This document shows, one piece after another, positions 44,166 to 55,400 of a stretch of 64,000 nt of DNA (positions are counted from its first letter, which is position 1; the number at the start of each line of letters is the position of its first letter). The translations under genes and the position numbers were made by a program. The notes beneath the pieces are model-generated. The model had not been told where the DNA came from. It saw only the letters and a program-made list of their open reading frames with translations, and did not search any database. The DNA lies in assembly GCA_018292915.2 (NCBI GenBank), contig JACVVK020000214.1, positions 632,501-696,500 of the forward strand, in the 5' to 3' direction. The DNA is from Batillaria attramentaria (taxonomy: Eukaryota > Mollusca > Gastropoda > Batillariidae).

Positions 44166-45337
44166 CATATGAATACACTCATCATTTGTTTGTAGAATTT
44201 TGATTTGAAAACCTGTCTCTGTGGTAGCCGGTTGGCGCCCGCTTCGCTTTATAGATACGCAAGTGTGCCAAGAAGATGTATGTCACACGTTTGAACACCT
44301 CTACACCTTTGTCAGTCATGTATCCACAGCCTACGATGATGATAGTGATGAGTCTGTCGTCACTCACACAAAACACACTCAGTGTATATAACTTATTTGC
44401 TATCAGCTATTTTGCCCATAACATACAGTGAAGATCACATGACAGTGAAAACACAATGTGATGTTTGTATTATTTTACTGGATAATACATGCTAAACATG
44501 GAACTTTCACAAATCGTATGTACATGAGACAGCAGTACAGTGCATTTCAATGGGTTCAGCTTATCTATGATATGTAAATATACATGTAAATGAACAGTCT
44601 GTCTGTCTGTGTGTACGTGATACAGACCTAACTTAGAGTTGTCACATCGCACTTGAACTTCGTGAGTGTATTCAGGGGAACCCCCAGGCTCTTTCTCACA
44701 GAAAAAAAAATCCGTAAAATAAAAGTTCAACGTCTTTTTTTTCCACCACGTCACGCCAAACAGGGAGACCAGAAAACACAATTTAGAGTTCAGTCTCACA
44801 TCGCGATCAGAATTGGTGGCTGTACTCAGGGAGACGGTAGAAACATGGTTTATTAATGTTGTGGTCTTGAGGTATAATGTTCAACTCGTCCATACATGGA
44901 ATTAAGCAAAATAGTTAGAACATAAGGACACCTACCGCGAGCCTACCAAATACTGTAAGTAAAGTGACAAGCTATCATCTACCACGAGCACATGACCGTG
45001 TGGACGTTTTGTTGAAGAATTATTTGAATGAAACAGCCATAACTGTAACAAAACTGTGTTTAGTACAAATAAACACTGGTACTCCATATTCAAATCAAAT
45101 CAGGAGTTATCAATTGTAGTGATTGTACATAACTTGTTTAACTTGACTGACCAGTATGGACGTGGAATGCAGGGGGGAACGGGAAGCAACCTACTGATTG
45201 CGGGGCAAGGCCGCTAGAGTTTGTTCCCTTTACATGTGTCAGCTTGTACTTAGGCCTACATAATTTCGCTCAGACTTCAATCTCCTTACTATGTCTCTGG
45301 TTCTATGTGACCGTAGTCCCTCTTTGATATCAGTGTG

Positions 45338-45413
<76 letters not shown>

Positions 45414-45444
45414 TGTGAGAGGGAGGGAGAGGGAGGGAGAGGAT

Positions 45445-45610
45445 GGGTATTCGGCAGTTTAACGTCCTTTTTACACCACATACGGGTGATATCAAAGATG
45501 GGGCAACGACAAAAAGGCCAGTACAAAAATTTGGCCCCAGCCGGGATTCGAACTCGCGACACGAGCATTGAAAGTCCAACGATCTACCATTCGGCTGTCC
45601 CGGTTCCCCG
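45445..45610 (-). mobile_element. SINE family II copy
   Basis: Minus-strand copy next to a long (GT)n: TTTAACGTCCTTTTTACACC, GGTGATATCAAAGATGGGGC, CCGGGATTCGAACTCGCGAC. Confidence 0.75.
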
Positions 45611-45617
45611 AGAGAAC

Positions 45618-45925
45618 GAACGAACGAACGAACGAAACTTTATTTTACAAGGATAAAAGATTAGGTACGCAGACCTGTCTTACATCTTGTCCTTGCTAGG
45701 CTACTGATATATAAAGTAAGCAAAGTAAGCTCTAACTAGGTAGAGCATACACAATGATACACACACACACGACCATGCTACTACATACATAAATCAAGCA
45801 ATACTAAGAAGAAAAAGAAAAAAAAGAAAAATAAAAAAGGGGGGGGGGGGGGAACAAAGGATGTGATAGGTGAGCAATGCAAACAAATCTTGAGGCGATG
45901 TTTTTACAGTTTAAAGAAAAAAAAG

Positions 45926-45978
<53 letters not shown>

Positions 45979-46300
45979 ACGCGTGATGTGAATAAGTATT
46001 GGGATTTTTTTTTTTTTTTTTTTTTTTTTGCCCGAACTACAAAATCCTACAGAGTAGATGTATTGTCAAGCCCATTACGAGCTGTCCACCAGATGTTTTA
46101 TTAGTTTGGTCTTGAATAATCTAAGCGAGGGTGCTGATTTGATGTCTTTTGGAAGTGTATTCCATGCGTGTGCCCCTGAGTAAGAGAGGGAGGTTTTGAA
46201 AATATCTATACGAGGCTTCGGCACCACGAAATCGTTTCTCAGTGTTCGGTACGGCACTTGAGAGTGCTTGAATAGACTTGCGAGATATGCGGGGGTTTTT
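45618..46300 (-). mobile_element. 5'-truncated copy of the CR1-type LINE, minus strand
   Basis: 46075-46257 encodes MPYRTLRNDFVVPKPRIDIF..SYSGAHAWNTLPKDIKSAPS on the - strand, matching the last 60 residues of ORF2 at 32153, and 45640-45710 matches its 3' UTR end (ACCTAATCTTTTATCCTTG). The tail is (GTTC)n instead of (TCATTG)n. Poly-A/poly-T and G runs (45836-46029) expanded in the UTR. Confidence 0.7.
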
Positions 46301-46311
46301 GACAGTTTTGA

Positions 46312-46343
<32 letters not shown>

Positions 46344-46589
46344 AGGTGGGGGGGGGGGGGTTGGGATTTTAACGAGAGAGAGAGAGAGAGAGCACAACAA
46401 CAACAACTGAACCAAACAAACAAAACAACAACCCCAACAGCAAACATATAAAAATAAACAACAACAACAAACCACACACACACAATAGTATGGTCTATGA
46501 TGAAAAAAAGTCTGCCATTTCAACATGTCATTTCTTATTCTAAGAAACTGTTCCTGGCCGGTTGTTTGTAGTTGGCTGGTTGGTGGTTT

Positions 46590-46735
46590 GAGGGATTTAC
46601 TTCTTGTCCAAACAGCCATTGAACTCAAGGACGGGGCAACGCCTGAGGAAAACACTAGCACAAATAGTTGGCAACACCCGAGGTTCAAACTCACAACCCG
46701 AACACTGAAAGTCCAATGCGCTCGCCTTTTGTAGA
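46590..46735 (-). mobile_element. SINE family II copy, strongly diverged
   Basis: GGGCAACGCCTGAGGAAAAC, AGCACAAATAGTTGGC, GAGGTTCAAACTCACAACCC, TGAAAGTCCAATGCGCTCG follow the order of the family but with many changes. Confidence 0.5.
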
Positions 46736-47661
46736 TAACTAGGAAGTAACATCCACTGAGAGTTGAAATTCTGCCAGTCATGCAGGAGGTTGATACTGGT
46801 TGTAGAACTGTCAAGTGCGATGCATCATGGGTATTCCAGTTTCGTCGCTTATGTCCGTGTCCCGATGCTTGCTCCTTTTTCTGAAAAAAAAAAAAAATAA
46901 AATAAATGGTTCAAATCTTCATTTCAAGATGTTTCAACTGAGTCTTTCATAAATTAAACAACACAGTTTAATGAGTTCTTCCACAGTGTAGCAACACAGA
47001 CACAACACTTATGAAACAGTTGCTGGGCAGTTGGAATGCCTGTCATTGGTACACTTGAATAAACATGGAATTAACAAGCTGTATTTAAGAGTACATTTTA
47101 GTGCTAGCATAATGGAGAACAGTTTGTCCGTAAGTTATACACAATAATCCATGCAAAACAAACAAGATGTTTCTGAAAGTTATCGGTTCAAACACTTTAA
47201 TTCAGGCTTATACAAAGCTAGACATGCGCCAGAACACTGTAATTGAAATAAACACAGCAAGTAAACATTATGCTGCTGATCATATGCATGAAATTATCGA
47301 CATAACGCCCAGTCTGCCGTCTAAACGTTAAACTCGCTTAAGACTGATAAGGACTCTCAGTCTATTAGTTCAAAACATCAAACATATTCCCATAAAATGT
47401 AACCAATCACCAAGCATCAATCACGCATCTATTCATATCAGCCTTCAGATAAATCGTTCAGCCCGTTACCAACACCAATCCGTTGTTTTTGCAGTGTGTA
47501 TGTATGTACGTGTGTATTGGATGCTGGTATGTATGTAGGTGTCAGTGTTTGTATGTATGTCTGACTGTATGTCTGACTATATGTATGTAATGTATTTATT
47601 TAGTTGATTATTTATCTATTATCTATTTATCTATGTGTTTATTTATCACCTTTTTGTATAC

Positions 47662-47750
47662 ATTTATTTATAAAGCGCCTAGAGCCCCGGCTTCGGAGAT
47701 TAGGCGCTATAGAAATCCTCATTATTATTATTATTATTATTATTAAGCAG
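47662..47750 (+). mobile_element. Retroposon 3' tail fragment
   Basis: AAAGCGCCTAGAGC..TTAGGCGCTATAGAAATC then (ATT)n is the 3' end type seen in family I SINEs and at 59855. Strongly 5'-truncated. Directly abuts the minus-strand TM exon donor. Confidence 0.5.
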
Positions 47751-47759
47751 TTTACATAC

Positions 47760-47953
47760 CTACACCATCCTTTTCTCCAACACACAAAGGCAGCTACAAT
47801 AACGGCCACCACAATGATTATCACGATAACGATGATGACCACAGAAGCAGGGGAGATCTCGGTGGCTCCAGGTGTTCCACTCTGCCTTGCCTTTCTGCTT
47901 GCGCGGCGTTAAGCCCTAAATAACTAACTAACTAACTAACTGCCTTGCCTTTC
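47760..47953 (-). pseudogene. Possible minus-strand TM exon interrupted by a 44 bp retroposon tail
   Basis: On the - strand, SGTPGATEISPASVV is followed by about 22 strongly hydrophobic residues (IIVIVIIIVVAVIVAAFV), then CWRKGWC and a donor AG/gtatgt. This is the shape of a type I receptor TM exon. The best acceptor (tttttatctcag before 47953) is separated from the TM part by a 44 bp insert (47896-47939, ending in TAAC repeats) flanked by the 14 bp direct repeat CTGCCTTGCCTTTC. The insert adds stops and shifts the frame. No partner Ig or tail exon was identified. Confidence 0.4.
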
Positions 47954-48918
47954 CTGAGATAAAAATGAATTACAGTGTGTATACGTTTAGAGTTTTTATA
48001 TCGCCAGATGGGGTGTGCTTGACTCCGTCAAATAAGTGACACGAATGCACTAATCTGGTAATGACTGGCACGAGTTATAACGAGTATTTTCTACGGCACA
48101 AGAGCGTCTTTTATGCAATTTGTAGTCGGGCTCACTGTGCATTTCTTCCCCGGCCTATTTGGATCAGATGTTATATATACGTTTTATCAAATAATGCTGG
48201 GCCCGCATGTAAAAGTCGGGGTTAGGGAGTTTTGCCCCGGGTTGGAGTCTAACCTCGAACTAAACTAGCTCTAGGGTTAAATTTTCTGTTGTTTGTTTGT
48301 TTTAAATCAGGAAGCGGGCCCATTCCAGCAAGGTGCCTATGCCGTTATACAAGAATTTGTCTTTCTTTCTTCGCTTCCTTTTTTATTTAATTTTGTTTTG
48401 GGGTTTGTTTGGTCCTAGTCTGGGTTAGGCCCGTAGCGATGGGTTAAATTAACCTCGAGTTTTACACAGGGGCACAGTTCTGTAGGTATGTACTTACGGT
48501 TGGATGTAAGGTGACTGTCCATTGTTCACGTTGCAAAGATTCTATGCAGAAGATAAGAGAAACGAGATGAGATAGGACAACACACACGCACACACACGAC
48601 CAGTAATTTGCAAGCACACTTTACTTCTTGTTATGGAAACAAGAGTGTGTCGGCAGTTCACACAGTATTGAGACAAACCCGAAAAATCAGGTGTTGTCTG
48701 GTGCACAGGATGCAGACTACCTCAAGGCTGAGGTAGATTTTTCGGGGTACATGCGTATTTGTTCGTGTCCATAAAATACCCTTCATCTTATAGGCTCTTT
48801 CCATGCACCTTCACTGAAGTGAAATTACTCTGCACCAGTGCATGTTTCAAAATGTGTGTGAAAGGTATACATTCCTGACCTAGATTATCGTGTAACTTTC
48901 TATCTGCTGGTTCATTCG

Positions 48919-48994
<76 letters not shown>

Positions 48995-48997
48995 TAT

Positions 48998-49085
48998 TTT
49001 CACAGACACAATTAGTATGACTATAACACCCGCACATGATATTACGACCACAGACGCATTCAAGATGTTTTCTGGGTTGCTGTTG
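48998..49085 (-). other. Second minus-strand TM-like segment
   Basis: The - strand reads NPENILNASVVVISC then AGVIVILIVSVKIG, hydrophobic over about 22 residues. DNA and residues around ASVV align with the minus-strand TM exon at 47760-47953 (ATCT..TGC.TCTGTGGTC). It is preceded by poly-Asn from the (TTG)n tract. It may be a duplicated TM exon or chance. Confidence 0.25.
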
Positions 49086-49113
49086 TTGTTGTTGTTGTTG
49101 TTGTTTAGTCTTT
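49065..49113 (+). CDS. Possible gene 3 signal-peptide exon
   Basis: ATG at 49065 reads MFSG, a run of leucines encoded by (TTG)n, then FSL, and reaches a stop at 49119-49121 unless spliced. Ending at 49113 would give phase 1 as required, but the donor gttgtt is poor and the intron to 49175 would be only 61 bp. The other strand here may be a TM exon instead (see 48998-49085). Confidence 0.2.
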
Positions 49114-49174
49114 GTTGTTGATCCCTGACGTTGCTATACGTTTCTGTATGCAACCGATTTTCCTCTGTACGTAG

Positions 49175-49492
49175 ATCCTGCAGAGGTAAACCACTTACAT
49201 CTTGTGCCACCTACATCTGAGCCATCGAGTGCACTGGAACCAGGCCGTCGGCTGAAGATCTCGTGTACCTGGGACAGAGGAAACCCGCCGGTTCAAGCAC
49301 AGCTCATTCACAGTCGTCAGATGAGTTTGACCAGAGAACTAGCGACTGTATTGGTACCGGAAACATCTACTGCTGGCAGTTTGACAACAACCAGTTATAC
49401 ATTCGACAACATTCAATGCACGGACGCTGGCTTCATTCACTGTGTGGCACCAGGTGCAAGTCATAACAAGACTGAGACACTTCTTGTTAAGT
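49175..49492 (+). CDS. Gene 3 Ig2a exon
   Basis: Acceptor ctgtacgtag, donor taagt/gtaagt, phase 1-1, 106 residues. Contains PAEVNHLHL, KISCTWDRGNPPVQAQLIHS and QCTDAGFIHCVAPGASHNKT: a complete Ig domain with the B-F Cys pair and an N-glycosylation site. Strongly similar to gene 2 exon 3, including the intron tail sequence just before the acceptor. Confidence 0.8.
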
Positions 49493-52400
49493 GTAAGTAC
49501 TAAGTGGCCATTCCAAGCCCAGATAGTGACATTTGGCAACTGCAAGTGTGTGTGAGTGAAGTTATATTTACGTGGCTGTCATTCTAAGACCGAAACATTC
49601 AACAATTATCAATAGACCTAGATATGGTACAACACGTCTCAAAGTATGATGAATCCACCGTTCTCTAGAGAATGTATTGTGGAGCGACCTTTACAATGCC
49701 AATCAAAGACACCTTTCTTGTTGTTTTTCTTCAGGCCCTCCGTCGATACTCCAAGACCAGAATCCGAAGTTCAACGTTACTCGTGACAGTGTTAGCATCA
49801 GTTTCGCCATCCGTACTCACACGGCTCACATTGACACCTGCCACCTCACCCATCTGAAGTCCGGAGAATATGGAAACACAAAAGCCTGTCTGAGGTATCT
49901 TTACATGCATTTCACGTACACAGATGAAAAGGCTAAATAGGGTGGATGTTGTAAATAACCACAGACTGGGTGGTATTTTACACAGGCTCATCCATTGACC
50001 ATTATTAAATCCATGAAACAGAATAGTTAGTCTGAGTGAGAAGGTGTGCGTTTCTACTATAAAAAGGCCTCACACAGTTACGTTCAACTTATAAGCCTAT
50101 TATGTTCTCCGTAAGGGATACTGAACAACAACAACAACAACCCCCCCCCCCCCCCCCACAAAATCAGTATCGTTCATACCTCATATGAGTTGTTCGTGTC
50201 AAGGTCACTGTCTGTAACCGGCACCCCACCTGACCTAGTGTTGACTGTCCGGCTAGACAATGTGACGTCAGAGGATGAAGGCCGGTGGAACCTCAGTGTA
50301 TCCAATGACGCTGGGTCTGGGTACATGGAAATCTGCCTGACAGTTCTAGAAAGTAAGTTTTAATAACGACAATAAGAATATCGACTAGATTTTTGTATCT
50401 GCTTGAAGTGTTTGTACTATGATTTTACAAAGTCGATCTGCATAAGAAACCCAAACAGAATCTCAACGGAAAAAGTGCTTTTCTTCAAAATTTCAGGTAA
50501 CACTACGACTGTAGCAGAATTTATTCCTGCCAGCGTGACAGGACTGTCCATATTCGTCGGACAGAACATCTCAAAATCTGTTCAAACCCCTTAGAATACA
50601 CAGGGCCTTGCTAAAACTGCAACAGGAGAAAAACCTGAAAACTTAACACCACCACATTTACCGTTTACAGCAGGAACTGCTGCTGCCAGAGTGACAAGTC
50701 TGTCCATGATGGCTGGTGACAACAGCGTGACGTCTCCTGTAGACCAGAACACTACTGTTGACATCCTGTGTACCTGGGATGAGGGCAACCCTCCTGTCAC
50801 TGCCCGCCTGTTGGACAGACACGGGGTAGAGATGGAAGGCAGCATCTACAGCAGTGGACAGATCCGATACAGGTTTCCTGCTGTGAGCTGTCAGGACGCT
50901 GGTCTCATTCGCTGTGAGGCACCAGGGGCTAGTCACAATGAGACGGCAACTTTCATTGTGAAATGTAATGTGATTCTGTATTTCTCTCTTCTTTTTCCTA
51001 TCATTAGGTGCTTTGGGATTTTTCTGGTGGGGCGGGGTATTTCGTAATGCACAAATGTGTGATAATTTGAAAGAAATAAGACAGCGTCCTTTGTTGACCA
51101 CTGGTTGAACGTTTCTCAGACAATTTTCCTAGTTTACTGCAATACTGCTGTTGCCGATTCTCGTTATAGCGCGTGAACATGCGTGAACGTGCGCGATTTG
51201 GACCGAGACTAGGCTTGATAGACTCGGCATGTGGGCTCCTCGAGTCACACACGATGCCGCACTACCACTGCGTTGCTATCGGCTGCCAAAATGGCTCGAG
51301 AAAATCAGATAAGCTGGAGAAATTCCCAGAGACGGTCTTACCTAATGGTGAGATCGTTCAGTTTGAGCCCTTTTCTTCAAAAGTTTCAAGAAATTTGTGG
51401 ATAAAATCGATTCGAAGGCAGAACGTCGGCCCGTCTCGGTGGCCTAGCGTGTGCAGCCGCCATTTCGTCGGGTACAGGCGGACAAATTCTGTTCCGGTAC
51501 CTACATTGTTTGAACACAATGGTTATGGAACCAAAAATCAAGAAAGAAAGACTTTTATTTTCAAGCAAAAGTTCAGTTCGCACCGATAAACAGCCAAAGT
51601 GCTTGAATAAAAATTAGTGGCAAGCCACAAGTCACAGGTCGACTTGACCTTTAAATACACCGCCTACCTCTCGGTTGAAGCGACTGCCGATCTGCTTCAA
51701 GGGCTAGAGTGATAAGCTGCGCCTTTGTGTAGCCGCTAAAACGCACGCCCCTGTCTTTCAGATATTTTTTTTCAGTTCAGGAACTTTCATTGATTTAATT
51801 TTATCGCGAACATCTTCGCAGGTCGAAACGCTCACGTTGCTCGCCATCGCATGCGTAGCCCACATCAGGAGGACCGTTCGCGTCTCCGGCGCTGGAGAGC
51901 ACCCGACTTTTCGTAACCGGCAACCGCAGTATTGCTGAAAGCTCTTCAAACACAAGACCACTTAATGTACTTACTTCATGTATCATACTTATCCAGACTG
52001 CGCAACCCTATTCATTTTTTTTCATCGTTTGGTCATTTTAAGGCGCTCCAACATTCGACCAGCACGAATCTAATGTGATCACGGTAGAATTAGTCCGAGC
52101 GACACTCCTTCTTACGGTCATGCACCACCCTGCTCTGAATAATATATGAGATTTTTTGGCAGATTTGTGAAGGTCCGTCACGTCTCTTCAGATATCCGTC
52201 GGGTGCCAGACTGGAAAGGTTGGGCAAATTTTGTAATTCCAGAAAATAGAATCAGCCCGGAGCCCGCCTTCTGGCAAGGAAGACAATGTATGTCAAAAGA
52301 CTGATCTACTTTTGCACGGGGAACATTGATTGCGTCAGAAAATGTTTTACTGTGCTACTGACGTCAGAGCTTTGCACACTCTATCCCCGCCGTCTTTAAA

Positions 52401-55400
52401 GTGGACTCGCCCGGGAAAACCCGATTCGAAGAGGGCAAGTGAAAAGAAAATGCAATGAGTCTGTGTACGGCAATGTCGATTGCAAATGAATGATATTTAG
52501 ATTCAGCTTCTGTCAGACAAGACAGTGAGAAACATCATGTTCTTTTAACAAAAAGAAGTTACTGTTTTTCATATTTGCAAGAATACAACGCGTGTTATTA
52601 TTTTTTGGGGGTGGCGGTCATGTTGAATTTCAGCCTCTCTTTCAAAATGCGAAACAGTAACAGTCTGGCACTCTTCGGAATCAGAATCAGCACACTTTTC
52701 GCACAAAGGAACCACAGGAAAATCTCGTGTTTTTTTCCCGAAAAGACGTTCTTGCTTTTCATATATTCGGCAAAACAATTAATGCAATGCAGCTTCTTTT
52801 TAGGCATTTGTGAATTCCAGCATCTCTTTCAAAATTTTCATCATTTACAGTATGTAACTCATCAGAATCGGAATCATCACCCATTTTTCATACAAATACC
52901 GCGGAAATATCACGTTTCTTTCAGAAAATGAGTTATTGGTCAGTTTTCATTTATGCAGCAAAACTACGCGTTTAATGATGTTGGGCGGCCATTTTGAATT
53001 TCAGCCTCGTTCAAAATGTATACAATATTTCCAGTTTGGCACTCATCAGAATCGGATTCTGTATCCTTTTATCTCATATACACCACTTTAAAAACCCGTT
53101 TCTGTCAAAGAATAAATTCTTGATTTTCATTGTTTGCGGACAAGCAACGCGTTTACAGTTTTTGGCGTCCGTTTCGATTTTCAGCCTCTATTTCAAAATG
53201 CTAAACTTTACTGTCTGGCACTCATCGGATTCGGAATCAGCATCCTTTTTTTCACGTGAAAACCTTTTAAAAACTTCGTTTCTTTTGAATAATAAGTTGT
53301 ACAATTTTCATTATGCGGCAAAACAACGCGTTTTAAGGTTTGGGCGGCCATTTTGAATTTTAGCATCTCCTTCGAAATGCGTAACAATTACAGTCTGACA
53401 CTCGTCGGATTCGGATTCAGCACCCTTTTCTCATATGGAAACCACTCAAAATCTCTGGTTTTTGGCGAAAAGTTAGTTACTGTACCTCATGTAGGCGGTA
53501 AAAAGAAGCAATGTAAGTTTCTTGTCGGCCATGTTGAATTTCAGCCTCTCTTTCAAAACCGTCAACAGTTACAGTCTTGCACTCGTCGGATTTGGAATCA
53601 GCATGCTTTTTTATGTAACAATCACTGAAAAAAGTCGTTTCTTTCAAAAAATAAATCACACATTTTGATATATACTGCTATACAATGCTTTTCAGGGTTT
53701 TTTAAACGGCCGTTTAGTATTTCAGGCTTTCTTTCAAAATGTTCAGCATGTACACTCTGGCACTCGTCGGATTCGGAATCAGCACCCTTTCTTTTCATTG
53801 AAATCACTGATAAAAAGTTCTTGCGTACATATGTGCGACAAAACAAAAGCATTTTAAGGTTTTTTGGCGGCCATTTTGATTTTCAGCCTCTCTTTCAAAT
53901 TGCCCAACATTTACCGTCTGGCACTCGACGGATTCGGAATCAGCACCATTTTTTCATCTAGAAACCACAAAAAAATCCCATATATGATGCAAAACAAGGT
54001 ATCATGGTCTGTCGCTCGGACTAAATCCGGAGATGACATGCAAGAACAGTTTCCAGTCCGAGCGCACACGAGGAATGTTGACAAGTGTCTGCTGCACAAG
54101 TACACATCTAAGACACATGGCTTTAGAGACGGGACGTTCATACTTGGCAGCTGTACAGGGTGAGGTTACATTGTAGTACGCGTAGCACATAGACAACTGT
54201 CTTTACTCAATCCCATAACTTAGAGTATCAGAAAAGAGAATGAAACTTTAGGTGTTCGTCAGTAAAACAGTTTGCTACTTGCTGATCACAACCAGCTGCA
54301 GTCATGATAGTCTAACGCCAAACCAACTGCGACTCTTCTTGTATTGTAAACGAAATTTTGGTTTCTAACGGCAGTTTGTTTTGTTAATGAGATCTAGAGG
54401 TTCACAAAAAAAATTTCCATTTTTGCCTTTGTTGTTGTTGTTGTTTTAGGTATTTTCTGTACAAAAATGATGAGAAAAAAAAGCAAGACAACAAACAGCA
54501 GCTACTGCTTATACTGTGTCTCCTCAAAGTACTTGATTCATGTACCAGTCTGGTTGATCTGACCGGCACTCCACCTGACCTGGTGCTGACTGTCCGACTG
54601 GACAATGTGAGGAAACAGGACGAGGGACAGTGGCGGCTGGAACTCACCAATGATGCTGGAACTGGACTTCTGGAGTTTTCACTCATCGTCACAGACAGTA
54701 AGTTCCAGTCAGTTACATGTATCAGCATCAAGAGTAAAAGAAGGTGGGAGTAATTATCAAGTTCAAGTTCAATGTATTCCCAGAAACCCCGTCAGGGGCT
54801 ATATAGATGACCTACAATAGGTTAGTGTACTCAACAATTGTGAACTTTCTCGTGTTTATTCAGTACCTCGTCATCGCAACCCTTGGAAATCACGAGAAGG
54901 TAGGTAACTCATTCACCACCACACATTACAACTGTCACGGTTTTTTTTTACTGGCTTTTATTTATTTATTTTTTTAACTTTATACCTCTTTCGGGAAATT
55001 TTGGCTGTTTGGATCGAAGGACGCACGTCTCCGCGGTGGAGCGTCAATGAATACCTGTCCTACTTTTCCAAACTTTTTGCTGAGGGAGGAAAGCCGGATA
55101 ACTCGGAGAGAAACCGACGATGAGCAGCCCGGTAGCCAGGAACATATATAATTTTACTATCACAAACTCGACCTGGGCTCGAATCCACGCTTCATCGCCG
55201 TGACAGTGGTGACGGCCGTTCAGTAACTTAGCCGACGCACTACCTATCAGAACACCACTCACCCCAAACGTTGTTTGTCCATACAAGTGTTGATATTTAT
55301 CACTAACACGTGACACTTTTTCAGGTCAATGGAAAATAATAACAGGAGCTTGCGTCGCAGGATTCGTCTTTCTCCTTGTCATCATTATCACCGTGTGTGC

